Under the pieces are notes generated by a model, which saw only the letters and a program-made list of their open reading frames with translations, was not told where the DNA came from and searched no databases. 64,000 nt of DNA. Origin: Notoacmeibacter marinus (GTDB lineage Bacteria > Pseudomonadota > Alphaproteobacteria > Rhizobiales > Rhizobiaceae). The stretch is taken from positions 186,001 through 250,000 of the forward strand of contig NZ_NBYO01000002.1 in assembly GCF_002238045.1 (NCBI RefSeq). Direction: 5' to 3'. Positions 46,354 through 55,640 of the stretch are shown one piece after another (positions within the stretch are counted from its first letter, which is position 1; each line of letters opens with the position of its first letter). Both the position numbers and the translations under genes were made by a program.

Positions 46354-47157
46354 ATGGGTGTTTTGCCTGAAGCTGATCTGATCCTTCTCATCCTGCTGGG
46401 CGTTGCTTTCGCCGCCGGTCTCATCGACGCCATTGCCGGCGGCGGTGGCCTTCTCACCATACCGGCGCTCCTTCTGGCGGGGCTGCCGCCGTTGACAGCG
46501 CTCGGCACGAACAAGCTTCAATCCATGTTCGGGTCGGGGTCGGCCTGTTTGCATTATGCGCGGGCTCGGCATCTCGACTGGGGTCTTTGGTGGCCGTACG
46601 CTATCGTGTCCGGGATGGCCGCGGCCATCGGAGCCGGTCTTGCTGGCCTGTTGTCGCAGAACATTCTGGCGGCCCTTCTGCCCTTCTTTCTGATCGCGGT
46701 CGCCATATGGTTCGCATTCTGGAGAAGCCCGCCGCAAACGGAAGTCGAAACGCCTCGCTTGGGCCGAGCCGCCTTTGGTCTGAGCGCGGTTCCAGCTGTG
46801 GGTTTCTACGATGGGCTGTTCGGCCCCGGAACCGGCTCGTTTTTCGTTCTGGCCTTCACCACCCTGCGCGGCCAGAGTCTGCTTCGCGCCACCGCCCACA
46901 CCAAGCTGATGAATTTCGCCTCCAATATTGGAGGCTTCGCCGCCTTCTTGGCGCTTGGCGCCGTTGACTGGCGGATTGGTATCGCGATGGGCGTGACGCA
47001 ATTTCTCGGCGCACGGTGCGGCGCGGCGCTCGCCATCAAGGGCGGGACTTGGATCATCCGGCCGCTGCTTATCGTCATCTGTCTGGCGACGGCCGCACGT
47101 CTTTTCTCGCAGGCCGATCATCCTCTGAACGCTCTCTTGCAACGTCTTCTTGCCTGA
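46354..47157 (+). CDS. TauE/SafE (TSUP) family membrane protein
   Basis: 267 residues, about eight membrane segments. GLIDAIAGGGGLLTIPALLL near the N-terminus and GFYDGLFGPGTGSFFVLAF in the middle are the two family repeats, here of the YfcA-like subgroup. It likely exports a sulfur or other small organic anion. AAGGCCAAGG precedes the ATG. The following 282 bases contain only hairpins, including a plus-strand terminator. Confidence 0.88.
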   Translation: MGVLPEADLILLILLGVAFAAGLIDAIAGGGGLLTIPALLLAGLPPLTALGTNKLQSMFGSGSACLHYARARHLDWGLWWPYAIVSGMAAAIGAGLAGLLSQNILAALLPFFLIAVAIWFAFWRSPPQTEVETPRLGRAAFGLSAVPAVGFYDGLFGPGTGSFFVLAFTTLRGQSLLRATAHTKLMNFASNIGGFAAFLALGAVDWRIGIAMGVTQFLGARCGAALAIKGGTWIIRPLLIVICLATAARLFSQADHPLNALLQRLLA

Positions 47158-47334
47158 AAGTTGAGGGACGGATTTTACCCTTTGATAAGGGCCCGATAAC
47201 TCGGCAGTAACGAAGAAGGGCTACAAAGGAAAACGAAGCGGACAGCCGCTTCGGCGCTCCGGATCAGGTAATGCGTACCGGAGCCCGGTATCTTCGCAGA
47301 GTTTGTCGGCGAAGCGCCAGCGTAGAATGGCAAG

Positions 47335-47380
47335 GCCACGTTTCACCCGATCAAACGGCGAAACGTGGCTTTTGCGTTTT
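47335..47380 (+). terminator. Terminator upstream of the HlyD/M50 operon
   Basis: gccacgtttc (47335-47344) pairs perfectly with gaaacgtggc (47360-47369), followed by TTTTGCGTTTT. It lies about 180 bases after the TSUP gene and 60 before the next start, so insulates the HlyD/M50 operon. Confidence 0.75.
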
Positions 47381-47439
47381 GGGTTGAAAAATTTCCTATT
47401 TGCACGCTTAAATTGCATTGTGATTCGTGGGGACCACAT

Positions 47440-48231
47440 ATGCTTGCGGCAAATCTCATTTTCTCGGTGCGAATCTTGATCGCTACGTTGACCGTTTCGG
47501 TCCTTGGCGGGGTAGTCCATGCGCAGGGCGTGGGAAGCGACCCATTTTCTAACGTGGAGGCCCGAGGTCTAGTCAGCGCGGCGAACCGACTGGATATCGG
47601 CACTGATCTAATGGCGCCTGTCACGGAAGCGCCCTATCGCGACGGGCAGGCTTTTCGAAAGGGTGACATTCTCATTCGCTTCGCCTGCCAGCGCTATCGC
47701 GCCGAATGGACCGCCGCTCAAGCGTCGTCGCATGCCGCCCAACTGGAACTGGCACAGAAATCGGAGTTGAGCCGCTACGGCGCGGCGGGGAAAGGCGAAG
47801 TCGACATTGCCAAGGCCGGTCTTGCCAAAAGCCGTGCGAACGCCGCCGCCCTGGCAGCGCGCTTGGAGAGCTGCGAGATCGTCGCGCCCTTCGACGGCCG
47901 CGTGATCGCACTGAATGTCTCGCCATCGGAGTTGCCGCGGAGCGATCAGTCGCTGATCAGCATTCTCGACGATCAGACCCTCGAGATCGAATTTGTCGCT
48001 CCCAGTCACTGGCTGCGTTGGATCGAGATAGGCCAGCCTTTCTCGTTCCGCGTTGACGAGACCGGCGAGATCCTGTCCGCGTCCGTTGCCCGGATTGCGG
48101 CCGAGGTCGACGCCGTCAGCCAGACCATCCGCATCATCGGACGCATCGAAGGCGGTAGGGGTCGGACCCTGGCCGGGATGAGCGGTACCGCACACATGTC
48201 GGTCGAAACGACTAGTGCGGTCGCTAAATGA
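47440..48231 (+). CDS. HlyD-like periplasmic adaptor protein
   Basis: 263 residues. Signal peptide or membrane anchor (VRILIATLTVSVLGGVVHA), then a broken barrel-sandwich hybrid: a first lipoyl half (MAPVTEAPYRDGQAFRKGDILIRF), a short coiled hairpin, and a second half (SCEIVAPFDGRVIALNVSPSE). A beta-barrel domain follows. It has the shape of membrane fusion proteins, but the hairpin is too short for a full TolC-reaching adaptor. The next gene overlaps its stop (ATGA). The role is unknown. Confidence 0.82.
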   Translation: MLAANLIFSVRILIATLTVSVLGGVVHAQGVGSDPFSNVEARGLVSAANRLDIGTDLMAPVTEAPYRDGQAFRKGDILIRFACQRYRAEWTAAQASSHAAQLELAQKSELSRYGAAGKGEVDIAKAGLAKSRANAAALAARLESCEIVAPFDGRVIALNVSPSELPRSDQSLISILDDQTLEIEFVAPSHWLRWIEIGQPFSFRVDETGEILSASVARIAAEVDAVSQTIRIIGRIEGGRGRTLAGMSGTAHMSVETTSAVAK

Positions 48232-49694
48232 ACCGCCCGTCACCGTCATCCAATTTCGCCATTGACGACCAGACGACCTCCTGCGGCGAGGCCTCACCAG
48301 CGGCGATCGCCGCTTCGTTGCCACAAGGCCGGCCGCTACCTTCGTCGCGCCTTGCCGAGCTTCTTCGCTTCGAGGGTCTGTTGCGAGAGGCCCAATCCGA
48401 CGATCAGCTTGGCATCACCATCACGACAGCTCTGAATTCCAAGCTGCTGCCCGGCCTGCAACGAGCCCTCCTCTTCGGCAGGGAACGCAGCGATAAGTTC
48501 CGTCTGCAACACGCCAGCTACGTCACCCGACCGGATCGGGATTCACTGCCCATGCAACGACTGGAACGTGCGGTTTGCAGCCAGGCGCGCTCACTTTCCG
48601 AAATCGCCGTTCTGGCGGCGGACGAGCTACTGGCCGCCCGGTCCGACGACGATGCACACTGTCAGGCACGGTCATTGATCTGCCCTTTCGTCGCGCTCCT
48701 TCCCCTGGTAGACCGGCGGCCATCAGGCCGTGGAAAGGCAGGTGAAGCATCGTTGATAGGTGTCCTGCTGCTGGAGTTCGACCGCGCTCCCGGATCGCAC
48801 GATCCGATTCTCCAGCGTATCGCCGGAGCTTGCGGGCATGCCCTGTCGCTATTTGGCAAGACCCCGTCTGTCTTCGCGTCGATACGCTTGTCGCGTCTTG
48901 CCACGTCCGGTCTCATTGCCATTGTCCTTCTCGGCGTTATTCCCGTGCCGCTATCGGCCCTTGCGCCAGCGGAAATCGTTGCCGCCGATCCTTTCATCGT
49001 CGCAGCACCCATCGACGGGATTATCCGCACGGTGAATGTCGCGCCGAACAGCCTGGTGGCGAAGGACGATCTTCTCTTCACATATGACGACACCGAACTG
49101 GCGGGCCGCCAGGCTATTGCGCGCGAAGCGCTCGCTGTCGCCGCGGCGCGTGAGCAACGCCTGCGTCAGGCGGCTTTCTCCGATCCTGCTGCACGGCGTG
49201 AGCTGGCGGAGGCTGACGCACTGCGACGGGTCGCGGAAGCCGAGTTCCGCCAGGCAGAGGGCAGGCTTTCGCGTACACAGGTTCGTGCGGCGCAAGAAGG
49301 CGTCGCCCTGTTCGCTCGGCCGGATCAATGGATCGGCAAACCGGTCTCGACAGGCGAACGCATTATGGAGATTGCCGATCCGGACAGCATGCGGTTGCGC
49401 GCGGAACTGCCGATCGGTGACGCCGGTCTACTGGCGAACCGTCAGCCGCTCCGGCTGTTTCTGGAAGGTCGTCCCTTCGACCCCGTCGGCGGGCGGATCG
49501 TGAGCGCGGGGTATCGGGCGGAAGTCACGCCAGACAATCGGCTCGCCTATATTCTGACGGGCGAATTGAACGAGACCGACGCGCTGCGCATCGGCATGCG
49601 CGGAACGGTGCAGATCATGGGCGATCGGGTTAGCCTGGCCTATTACCTGTTCCGCCGCCCGATCGCCGCATTACGTCAGCGGTTTGGCCGGTAG
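48228..49694 (+). CDS. Membrane HlyD-like protein with GAF-like N-terminal domain
   Basis: 488 residues. About 220 residues of cytoplasmic domain (LAELLRFEGLLREAQSDDQL to HDPILQRIAGACGHALSLFG) resemble a GAF fold. One membrane helix follows (LIAIVLLGVIPVPLSALAP), then a periplasmic adaptor half: lipoyl piece FIVAAPIDGIIRTVNVAPNS, a coiled hairpin rich in Ala/Arg/Glu, and a second lipoyl piece VALFARPDQWIGKPVSTGERIMEI. This inside sensor plus outside adaptor layout fits a control or coupling role (inference). Three bases separate it from the M50 gene. Confidence 0.8.
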   Translation: MNRPSPSSNFAIDDQTTSCGEASPAAIAASLPQGRPLPSSRLAELLRFEGLLREAQSDDQLGITITTALNSKLLPGLQRALLFGRERSDKFRLQHASYVTRPDRDSLPMQRLERAVCSQARSLSEIAVLAADELLAARSDDDAHCQARSLICPFVALLPLVDRRPSGRGKAGEASLIGVLLLEFDRAPGSHDPILQRIAGACGHALSLFGKTPSVFASIRLSRLATSGLIAIVLLGVIPVPLSALAPAEIVAADPFIVAAPIDGIIRTVNVAPNSLVAKDDLLFTYDDTELAGRQAIAREALAVAAAREQRLRQAAFSDPAARRELAEADALRRVAEAEFRQAEGRLSRTQVRAAQEGVALFARPDQWIGKPVSTGERIMEIADPDSMRLRAELPIGDAGLLANRQPLRLFLEGRPFDPVGGRIVSAGYRAEVTPDNRLAYILTGELNETDALRIGMRGTVQIMGDRVSLAYYLFRRPIAALRQRFGR

Positions 49695-49696
49695 CC

Positions 49697-51796
49697 GTGA
49701 AGGAGGCGGAACCTACTCCCGCCCTTCGGCAGGACCTGCGTTTGTGGCGAATGCGGAAACCCGACACCGGTATCCTTCTGGAAGACCCCGTCCGCAATTG
49801 CTTTTTCAAACTGCCGGACAGATTGGTGCCATGGCTGGCCGACTGGGGCGCTGGCGGCACATCTGCTTCGAGCCGACATCATCCTTCGGATGATTCCGGT
49901 AGGTCATCCAGAGGCGATCCCGAAGAACTACGCGCGTTTCTCCGCGACAATCAGCTCTTGGAGACCGACCACGTTCATTCGCTGTTCGCCGCCCACGACA
50001 CGCCGAAAAGATCGCTCCTTTCGAAGCTCTTCCACGCCTCACTTTTTGCCCGCATTCCGCTGTTGCGGCCGCAGCTCCTGCTGGACCGCGCATGGCCCTA
50101 TGTCGCGCCGGTCTTTTCCCGCAGCTTCGTCGCACTGACTGTGATCGCCGGTCTGCTCGGTCTCTGGTTGACGAGCCGCCAATGGGACGGGTTTCGGCGG
50201 ACCTTTTCAGATTTCGCAACACTGGAAGGCATGTCGCTTTATGCCGCCAGCCTCATCGTTCTGAAGATCCTGCATGAATGCGGTCACGCCTTCATGGCGC
50301 GGCGCTATGGCGTACCCGTACCTCGGATAGGCCTTGCCTTCATGCTGATGACGCCTGTCCTCTATACCGACACCACCGGCGCCTGGCGTCTGCCGCGTCG
50401 CTCACGCATGATGATCGGCGCCGGCGGACTGATGGTCGAGCTTGTCATTGCGACCTATGCGACACTGGCTTGGGCGTTGTTGCCAGATGGAGCGGCGCGA
50501 TCCGTCGCCTTTACCCTTGCCACGTTGAGTTGGGCCATGAGCCTTCTGGTCAACCTCAATCCGCTCATGCGATTCGATGGCTATTATCTCTTCTCCGACT
50601 TGATCGGCGTCGACAATCTGCAGCAGCGCGGCTTCGCAATGGCGCGCTGGACGTTGCGAAAAAGCCTCTTCGGTTTCGCCGATCCACCGCCGGAGCATCT
50701 TTCGCCGCGTCAACGTTCGATCATCGTCGTTCATGCCTACGCCACGTGGATCTACCGCTTCTTTCTCTTTCTCGCCATCGCCCTTCTCGTCTACCATTCG
50801 GTTGCGAAGGCACTGGGTATCCTTCTTTTCATGACGCATCTGGCTCTTTTTGTCGGCAAGCCAATCCTCGACGAACTGAAGCACTGGTATGAGCAACGCG
50901 GCCGCTTCCGTTTCAATCGCCACACGTTTGCGACGACCGCTGTCCTGACGTCGCTCGGCGTGGCGCTCTTTGCGCCCTGGCAGGGCACGGTCCGCGCGCC
51001 GGCGGTTCTGCGAGCCTCACAGGTTACCGATCTGCACCTGGCCTCACCGGCCTTCATCGAGAGTGTCGAAGACGTAAGGACCGGCGGCCAGCGACTCCTA
51101 TCGATCAGGGCGACCGATCCGGATTTGGCCCATCAGTATGAAGCCGCCCGCGCCCGTCTCTGGCTGAGCGAACTACGCCTTGCCCGCATCGCCGCCGATA
51201 CGCAGGAGCGCCACCAACGACAGATCTTTGCACGGCAGGTTGCCGCAGCCCGGTCCGAGCTGAACGATCTGAACGAACGGGCTATGGGTCTGCGCATCCT
51301 CAGCGCCGGTCGGCAGGCGCATGAAACCGATCTGGCATGGGTCTCCGAAGGACTTCATGAAGGGCGTTGGATCGCCTCATCCGCCCCGCTCGGCACGATC
51401 GTCCGGCAGGGACCGCCCGTTTTTATCGGCTATGTCACCGAAACCGAGCTGGAACGCCTTAGCCTTGGTGGCAGAGCCGCCTTTGTGCCGGATCATCCCG
51501 AAAGCCCTATCCGGAGAGGTGAGATGATCGGCATCGCCACGGCTCCGAGCGCGGCACTGGATCTGCCCCTTTTGTCCGGCGTCTATGGCGGTCCCATTCC
51601 CGTCGACGATGTCGGCGATCCTGGCCATGTGCCGATAACGCCGCGGTTCGCGATCGCCGTCCGGCTGGACGATTCGGGAGAAGCGCCGCGAATGGAACTG
51701 CGCGGGACGATGGTCGCCGAGGCGGATCGGAGGGCGCCCATAAGCCGCTACCTTCGCCATGCCGCCGGCGTTCTACTGCGTGAGTTTAACTTTTAG
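49697..51796 (+). CDS. Site-2-protease (M50) / HlyD-like fusion membrane protein
   Basis: 699 residues. An N-terminal domain (LRLWRMRKPDTGILLEDPVR) recalls degenerate PqqD-like or winged-helix domains. The M50 core has zinc motif HECGH at 193-197 within LKILHECGHAFMARRYG, and the third ligand in NLNPLMRFDGYYLFSD (Asp294), so catalytic residues are intact. Several membrane helices lie between about 135 and 400. The C-terminal 260 residues look like an adaptor domain (VRAPAVLRASQVTDLHLASPAF). Its stop overlaps the convergent hypothetical gene by 11 bases. It would cleave a membrane or leader peptide, which I cannot identify. Confidence 0.82.
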   Translation: MKEAEPTPALRQDLRLWRMRKPDTGILLEDPVRNCFFKLPDRLVPWLADWGAGGTSASSRHHPSDDSGRSSRGDPEELRAFLRDNQLLETDHVHSLFAAHDTPKRSLLSKLFHASLFARIPLLRPQLLLDRAWPYVAPVFSRSFVALTVIAGLLGLWLTSRQWDGFRRTFSDFATLEGMSLYAASLIVLKILHECGHAFMARRYGVPVPRIGLAFMLMTPVLYTDTTGAWRLPRRSRMMIGAGGLMVELVIATYATLAWALLPDGAARSVAFTLATLSWAMSLLVNLNPLMRFDGYYLFSDLIGVDNLQQRGFAMARWTLRKSLFGFADPPPEHLSPRQRSIIVVHAYATWIYRFFLFLAIALLVYHSVAKALGILLFMTHLALFVGKPILDELKHWYEQRGRFRFNRHTFATTAVLTSLGVALFAPWQGTVRAPAVLRASQVTDLHLASPAFIESVEDVRTGGQRLLSIRATDPDLAHQYEAARARLWLSELRLARIAADTQERHQRQIFARQVAAARSELNDLNERAMGLRILSAGRQAHETDLAWVSEGLHEGRWIASSAPLGTIVRQGPPVFIGYVTETELERLSLGGRAAFVPDHPESPIRRGEMIGIATAPSAALDLPLLSGVYGGPIPVDDVGDPGHVPITPRFAIAVRLDDSGEAPRMELRGTMVAEADRRAPISRYLRHAAGVLLREFNF

Positions 51797-52130
51797 CGCT
51801 TCGTGTCAGTCGTCGGTAGTTCTTCTTGACCTGCCGAGCCGACGGATCGAGCGCTGCCCTTGTGGCCCGGTTCTGTGCATCCGACAGGGTCGTCACCGCG
51901 GACTGGCCGCTCATCAAATCATAGGGAAGCCACGCAGCGCGCGTAAAATAGGCAAAAGCCCCGGCCCAGGCGCCCACCTGCGCCGCTATGAGCTTTTCCG
52001 TCACGGCTCCGGTCGTCTCGGCGCGCTTGTCGGCGGGCAAGGCAAGCTCGGCGAGCATCAGCGGCATTCGCATGGCCATAACTGCGGGCACAAGGACAAA
52101 TGCTGAATCAGCGGACCTGTTTTTGAACAT
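51786..52130 (-). CDS. Hypothetical small protein, phasin-like in composition
   Basis: 114 residues. The sequence is helical and Ala/Met-rich (VMAMRMPLMLAELALPADKR, AQVGAWAGAFAYFTRAAW) with a basic tail (ARQVKKNYRRLTRSAKS). No secretion signal. It recalls unnamed phasin-like proteins of rhizobia, but I cannot assign a family. Its 3' end overlaps the M50 gene tail to tail. The region 52131-52361 upstream has no gene that I can see. Confidence 0.62.
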   Translation of the reverse strand: MFKNRSADSAFVLVPAVMAMRMPLMLAELALPADKRAETTGAVTEKLIAAQVGAWAGAFAYFTRAAWLPYDLMSGQSAVTTLSDAQNRATRAALDPSARQVKKNYRRLTRSAKS

Positions 52131-52361
52131 AGGGGGACTTTCCGCCAAAGGGCGCTTGGGAAACGTTTTTGAAGAAAACGTGACAGGGACTGAACGCCTA
52201 ACACGTTTCACAGTTCCTGGGCCATTGAGACATTCGTTAGTAGGCGTAAAGGCGCCTCTGCCTGATGCAAGCGACATCGACCCGTTTCATGCCGCTGTTA
52301 CGAGTTGTGTTGAGCGCTTATCAATGAGTGCTTGCCCATTACGGCGTGGCCGCCTATCTGC

Positions 52362-53054
52362 GTGACCGCTAAACCCGAATTGCCCGGAGCATTGCTCGCA
52401 TTGGATCTGCCCGCCCCCCAAAGGCCCCCCTATCGACGCCTCTCCGAGGTGCTTCGGCAGATCGAACCCGAAACCGATGGAAGCGTCGGCATTCGCAGGA
52501 TCGCCGATGCGCTCGGCGACCGGTCCTTCGCGACCATCTTGATGGTCTTCGCTTCATTCAATCTCCTGCCATTGCCGTTCGGCACCAGTGTCCTTCTTGG
52601 TATACCGCTCGTCATCATCGCCTGGCAGATGGTGATGCGTCAGGATCGCGTCTGGCTACCCCGGTTCATTCTGAAGCAGTTCCTTCCGGCAAAGGCCTGG
52701 CGCTTTCTGATCGGGCGGATCGTGCCGATCATCGAAAAGGGCGAGCGCTTCATCAAACCCCGCTACTGGCCAGCCAATCGCGCCGGAGCGGAGCGGATGA
52801 TCGGCTTTCTTCTGCTCATCCTTGGAATCGCGGTCGTCGTGCCGATCCCATTGGGCAACTGGCTTCCCGCCCTCGCCTGCTTCACCGTTGCCCTGGGCTT
52901 GTCCGAACGGGATGGCATCGTTCTGGCAATCGGCGCACTGATCGGATTGGTGTCGCTGATCATCATCGGTATCGTTCTGTCCGGCGCGGGCTTTGCGATG
53001 GAATGGGTAAGCGAACAGATCGAATCGATGCCGGACGACCCGCCGCCTTTGTAA
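52362..53054 (+). CDS. ExoD-like exopolysaccharide synthesis membrane protein
   Basis: About 230 residues. ExoD family pattern: SVGIRRIADALGDRSFATILMVFASFNLLPLPFG, ARAERMIGFLLLILGIAVVVPIPLGNWLPALACFTVALGLSERDG-like segments with several membrane helices. In Sinorhizobium ExoD affects exopolysaccharide and alkali tolerance; the biochemical role is unknown. The start is uncertain: GTG at 52362 or TTG at 52332, neither with a clear ribosome site. Confidence 0.82.
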   Translation: MTAKPELPGALLALDLPAPQRPPYRRLSEVLRQIEPETDGSVGIRRIADALGDRSFATILMVFASFNLLPLPFGTSVLLGIPLVIIAWQMVMRQDRVWLPRFILKQFLPAKAWRFLIGRIVPIIEKGERFIKPRYWPANRAGAERMIGFLLLILGIAVVVPIPLGNWLPALACFTVALGLSERDGIVLAIGALIGLVSLIIIGIVLSGAGFAMEWVSEQIESMPDDPPPL

Positions 53055-53084
53055 GGTAGCGCGAATGGCACTCTGGCTCCTGAA

Positions 53085-55460
53085 CTAAGCGGTCGCATTG
53101 AAGCCGGCGGCATCGAACCTGTTCTGCGCGTGATCCAGGCGGTCGGCGGGCAGCGGTCGGGCAATCAGGTAACCCTGTATCTCATCGATACCCATTTCGG
53201 CGAGCGTGCCAAACTGCTCCTCGGTCTCGACCCCTTCGGCCGTGGTTCTGACCTTCAAATTATGCGCAAGGGAAACGATGGCCCGAACGATGGTCATCGC
53301 TTCGGCGGAAACCATGGCCTCGGACACGAAGCTGCGATCGATCTTCAGCTTGTCGAAGGGAAAGCGGACGAGGTGCGACAGCGATGAGTACCCTGTTCCG
53401 AAATCGTCCAGGGCGATCGATATGCCCATCTCGCGAATGGAATGCAGCATGTCGATGATGTGTTCGGGGTCACCTTCCAGCGCGGTTTCAGTGATTTCCA
53501 GTTCCAGACGGCGGGCCAGCAGACCGCTCTCGCCGAGAGCGCGCGGGAGAACTGCAAGTAGAGAGAAGCCGTTCAGCTGATGCGGCGACAGGTTAACGGC
53601 GATATGAATGTCGTTGGGCCATCCGGCGGCATCCATGCAAGCCTGATGGAGAACCCATTCGCCGATGCCGGCAATCATGCCGCTCCGCTCAGCAATGGGA
53701 ACGAATTCGCCCGGAGAAACAGGGCCGAATTTCAGATTGTTCCATCGCAGAAGCGCTTCATAACCGGTGATCTTCCGGGTTTGGCTGTCGACGAGCGGCT
53801 GATAGTTCAATTCGAACTCGTTGCGCTTCAGAGCCGTGCGAAGTTCATATTCCAGCTCTTGGGCGCGTTGAGCGAGCGCATCCATCTCCGGCGCAAAAAT
53901 ACGATAAGACGATCCCGCCAGGGTTTTCGAACGATATAAGGCAAGGTCGGCATTGCGATGGATCGTATGCCGGTCGACACCGTCACGTGGCGCGACGGCC
54001 AGTCCTACAGAACAGTCTACCTCAAGCACATTGGGCCCGAGGCTCAGCGGTTCGTCTAGAGACGAAATGAAACCCTCGGCCATTGCGATGCCGCGGCTTT
54101 CGCCCTCGCCCGTTGGTGCCGGCAGCAGAACGCAGAATTCATCACCACCAAACCGCGCTATACACGCATCGTCCGGACTGGCTGTGCGCAAGCGCCGGCC
54201 GATCTCCTTCAGCACCTCATCGCCGGCCTGATGCCCGAGCGTATCGTTGACCATCTTGAACTTGTCGATATCGATCGTCAGCAGGGCGAATTCCCTGTTG
54301 GCTTCCGAGACTGTTTCGATGAGCATTTCCACTTCGCGCTCGAAACTGGCTCTGTTGGCCAGTCCCGTCAGCGGATCGTGCAGGGCCAGGAAGTGGAGAT
54401 GCTGTTCGGCAAGGTAGGTGTCGGTGATGTCGGAGAAACTGCCGCGCATTCCGATGTAGCGATGATCGGTATCGAGAACCGGGCGCCCGGAGACACGCCA
54501 GTATCGCCACGCGCCGTCGAGTTCCACCGCGACGACGATGTCGCGAAAGGGTAACCGGTTCTTCAAGGCCTTGAGAAGCGCTTTCGGCATTCGGCCATGA
54601 GCGCGTTCCTTTTCGCAAATGGCTGGATCCTTCAAGCTCCGATAAACCGCGGCCGGCTCCAGCGAATAGCCGCGCGTCCTGCTATCCTCAAGGAATTGTG
54701 GTGAGATGTGGTTGAGTTCGCCATGCTCGTTCACGCTCCACATCCAGTCGCTGGACGTGTCTTCGAAATCCCGAAACAGAATGCGAAAAAGTTCCCGGCT
54801 CCGTTCCAGTTCGAACCGTTTGACGAGGCCCTCGAAATAGGCGTTCGAAATTTGCCGAATGGCGACGATGATGCCGTAAGCGTAAAGCAGGAGCATCACA
54901 GATACGCCAACTGCAGCCATGCTTCCCCGTCCGATCAATCCAATCAGGCATCCGGCCGCCATGATGAGGACCAGCGCAGCGGCATGGCGTGGCGCCATGT
55001 ACAAAAACAGGCTGTTAAAGGCCATATTACCGCACGCAAGGCCGCAAACGAACAGCAGAAGCTCGCCATCGGCGATAGGAAAGAAAATTGCCGGAACCGC
55101 CGCCCATATTATACTTGCGGCAACCAGGCTGACGGTGCCGCGAGTAGAGATCCCTTCGAACGAATTCATCCGGTAACGGCCGATTTTATGTCTCAGCAAT
55201 CGCTCCGTGAAGACAGCCGAGAGAAAAAGCAGGTAGCAGAGCGCCCATAGCCATATCCGGTCCGAAGAAGCGGCAAACACGCCAACGCCCGTTACCGTGA
55301 CAGCGCTGACGGTGCCGGCAACCTTTATGAACTGATAGTTTTCCCTGACCCGAATCCTGCGCTCGGCATCGATCCGCTCGAGCGTCTTTTTATCGGTCAG
55401 ATTCGCAGTGGGATCGGAAACCAGCAGGGATAGAAAGCGCGATGTAAATTTCGCAAACAT
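53085..55460 (-). CDS. Membrane PAS-GGDEF-EAL cyclic-di-GMP enzyme
   Basis: 791 residues. About six membrane helices (residues 45-210), a PAS-like domain (DTSSDWMWSVNEHGELNHISPQ), then GGDEF with an intact active site (ARFGGDEFCVLL) and EAL with YEALLRW, NLSPHQ, LEITE, DDFGTGYSSL, KIDRSFV and AEGVET. Both catalytic motifs are canonical, so it may make and degrade c-di-GMP. No obvious inhibitory RxxD site was placed. It is convergent with the ExoD-like gene. Confidence 0.95.
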   Translation of the reverse strand: MFAKFTSRFLSLLVSDPTANLTDKKTLERIDAERRIRVRENYQFIKVAGTVSAVTVTGVGVFAASSDRIWLWALCYLLFLSAVFTERLLRHKIGRYRMNSFEGISTRGTVSLVAASIIWAAVPAIFFPIADGELLLFVCGLACGNMAFNSLFLYMAPRHAAALVLIMAAGCLIGLIGRGSMAAVGVSVMLLLYAYGIIVAIRQISNAYFEGLVKRFELERSRELFRILFRDFEDTSSDWMWSVNEHGELNHISPQFLEDSRTRGYSLEPAAVYRSLKDPAICEKERAHGRMPKALLKALKNRLPFRDIVVAVELDGAWRYWRVSGRPVLDTDHRYIGMRGSFSDITDTYLAEQHLHFLALHDPLTGLANRASFEREVEMLIETVSEANREFALLTIDIDKFKMVNDTLGHQAGDEVLKEIGRRLRTASPDDACIARFGGDEFCVLLPAPTGEGESRGIAMAEGFISSLDEPLSLGPNVLEVDCSVGLAVAPRDGVDRHTIHRNADLALYRSKTLAGSSYRIFAPEMDALAQRAQELEYELRTALKRNEFELNYQPLVDSQTRKITGYEALLRWNNLKFGPVSPGEFVPIAERSGMIAGIGEWVLHQACMDAAGWPNDIHIAVNLSPHQLNGFSLLAVLPRALGESGLLARRLELEITETALEGDPEHIIDMLHSIREMGISIALDDFGTGYSSLSHLVRFPFDKLKIDRSFVSEAMVSAEAMTIVRAIVSLAHNLKVRTTAEGVETEEQFGTLAEMGIDEIQGYLIARPLPADRLDHAQNRFDAAGFNATA

Positions 55461-55640
55461 CGATCACTGCCACCCCAGATAGATTTCCATAGGCCGTCAA
55501 GTTTAGCAGCAGCCAACTCTTATGATGTTAAGTTTCAAGGGCGATCCGGATCAAACGGCATTGGACTTAGCGGGGGGTTAACGCCATGACGGGGCGCATT
55601 GACCCGCCTTTCCGCTTTGGGCATTGAGGACGCACAGGGA

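Noticed and set aside
47232-47252. cgaagcgg/ccgcttcg hairpin as a terminator of the TSUP gene
   Set aside because: No T-tract on the plus strand; the terminator at 47335-47380 is far better.
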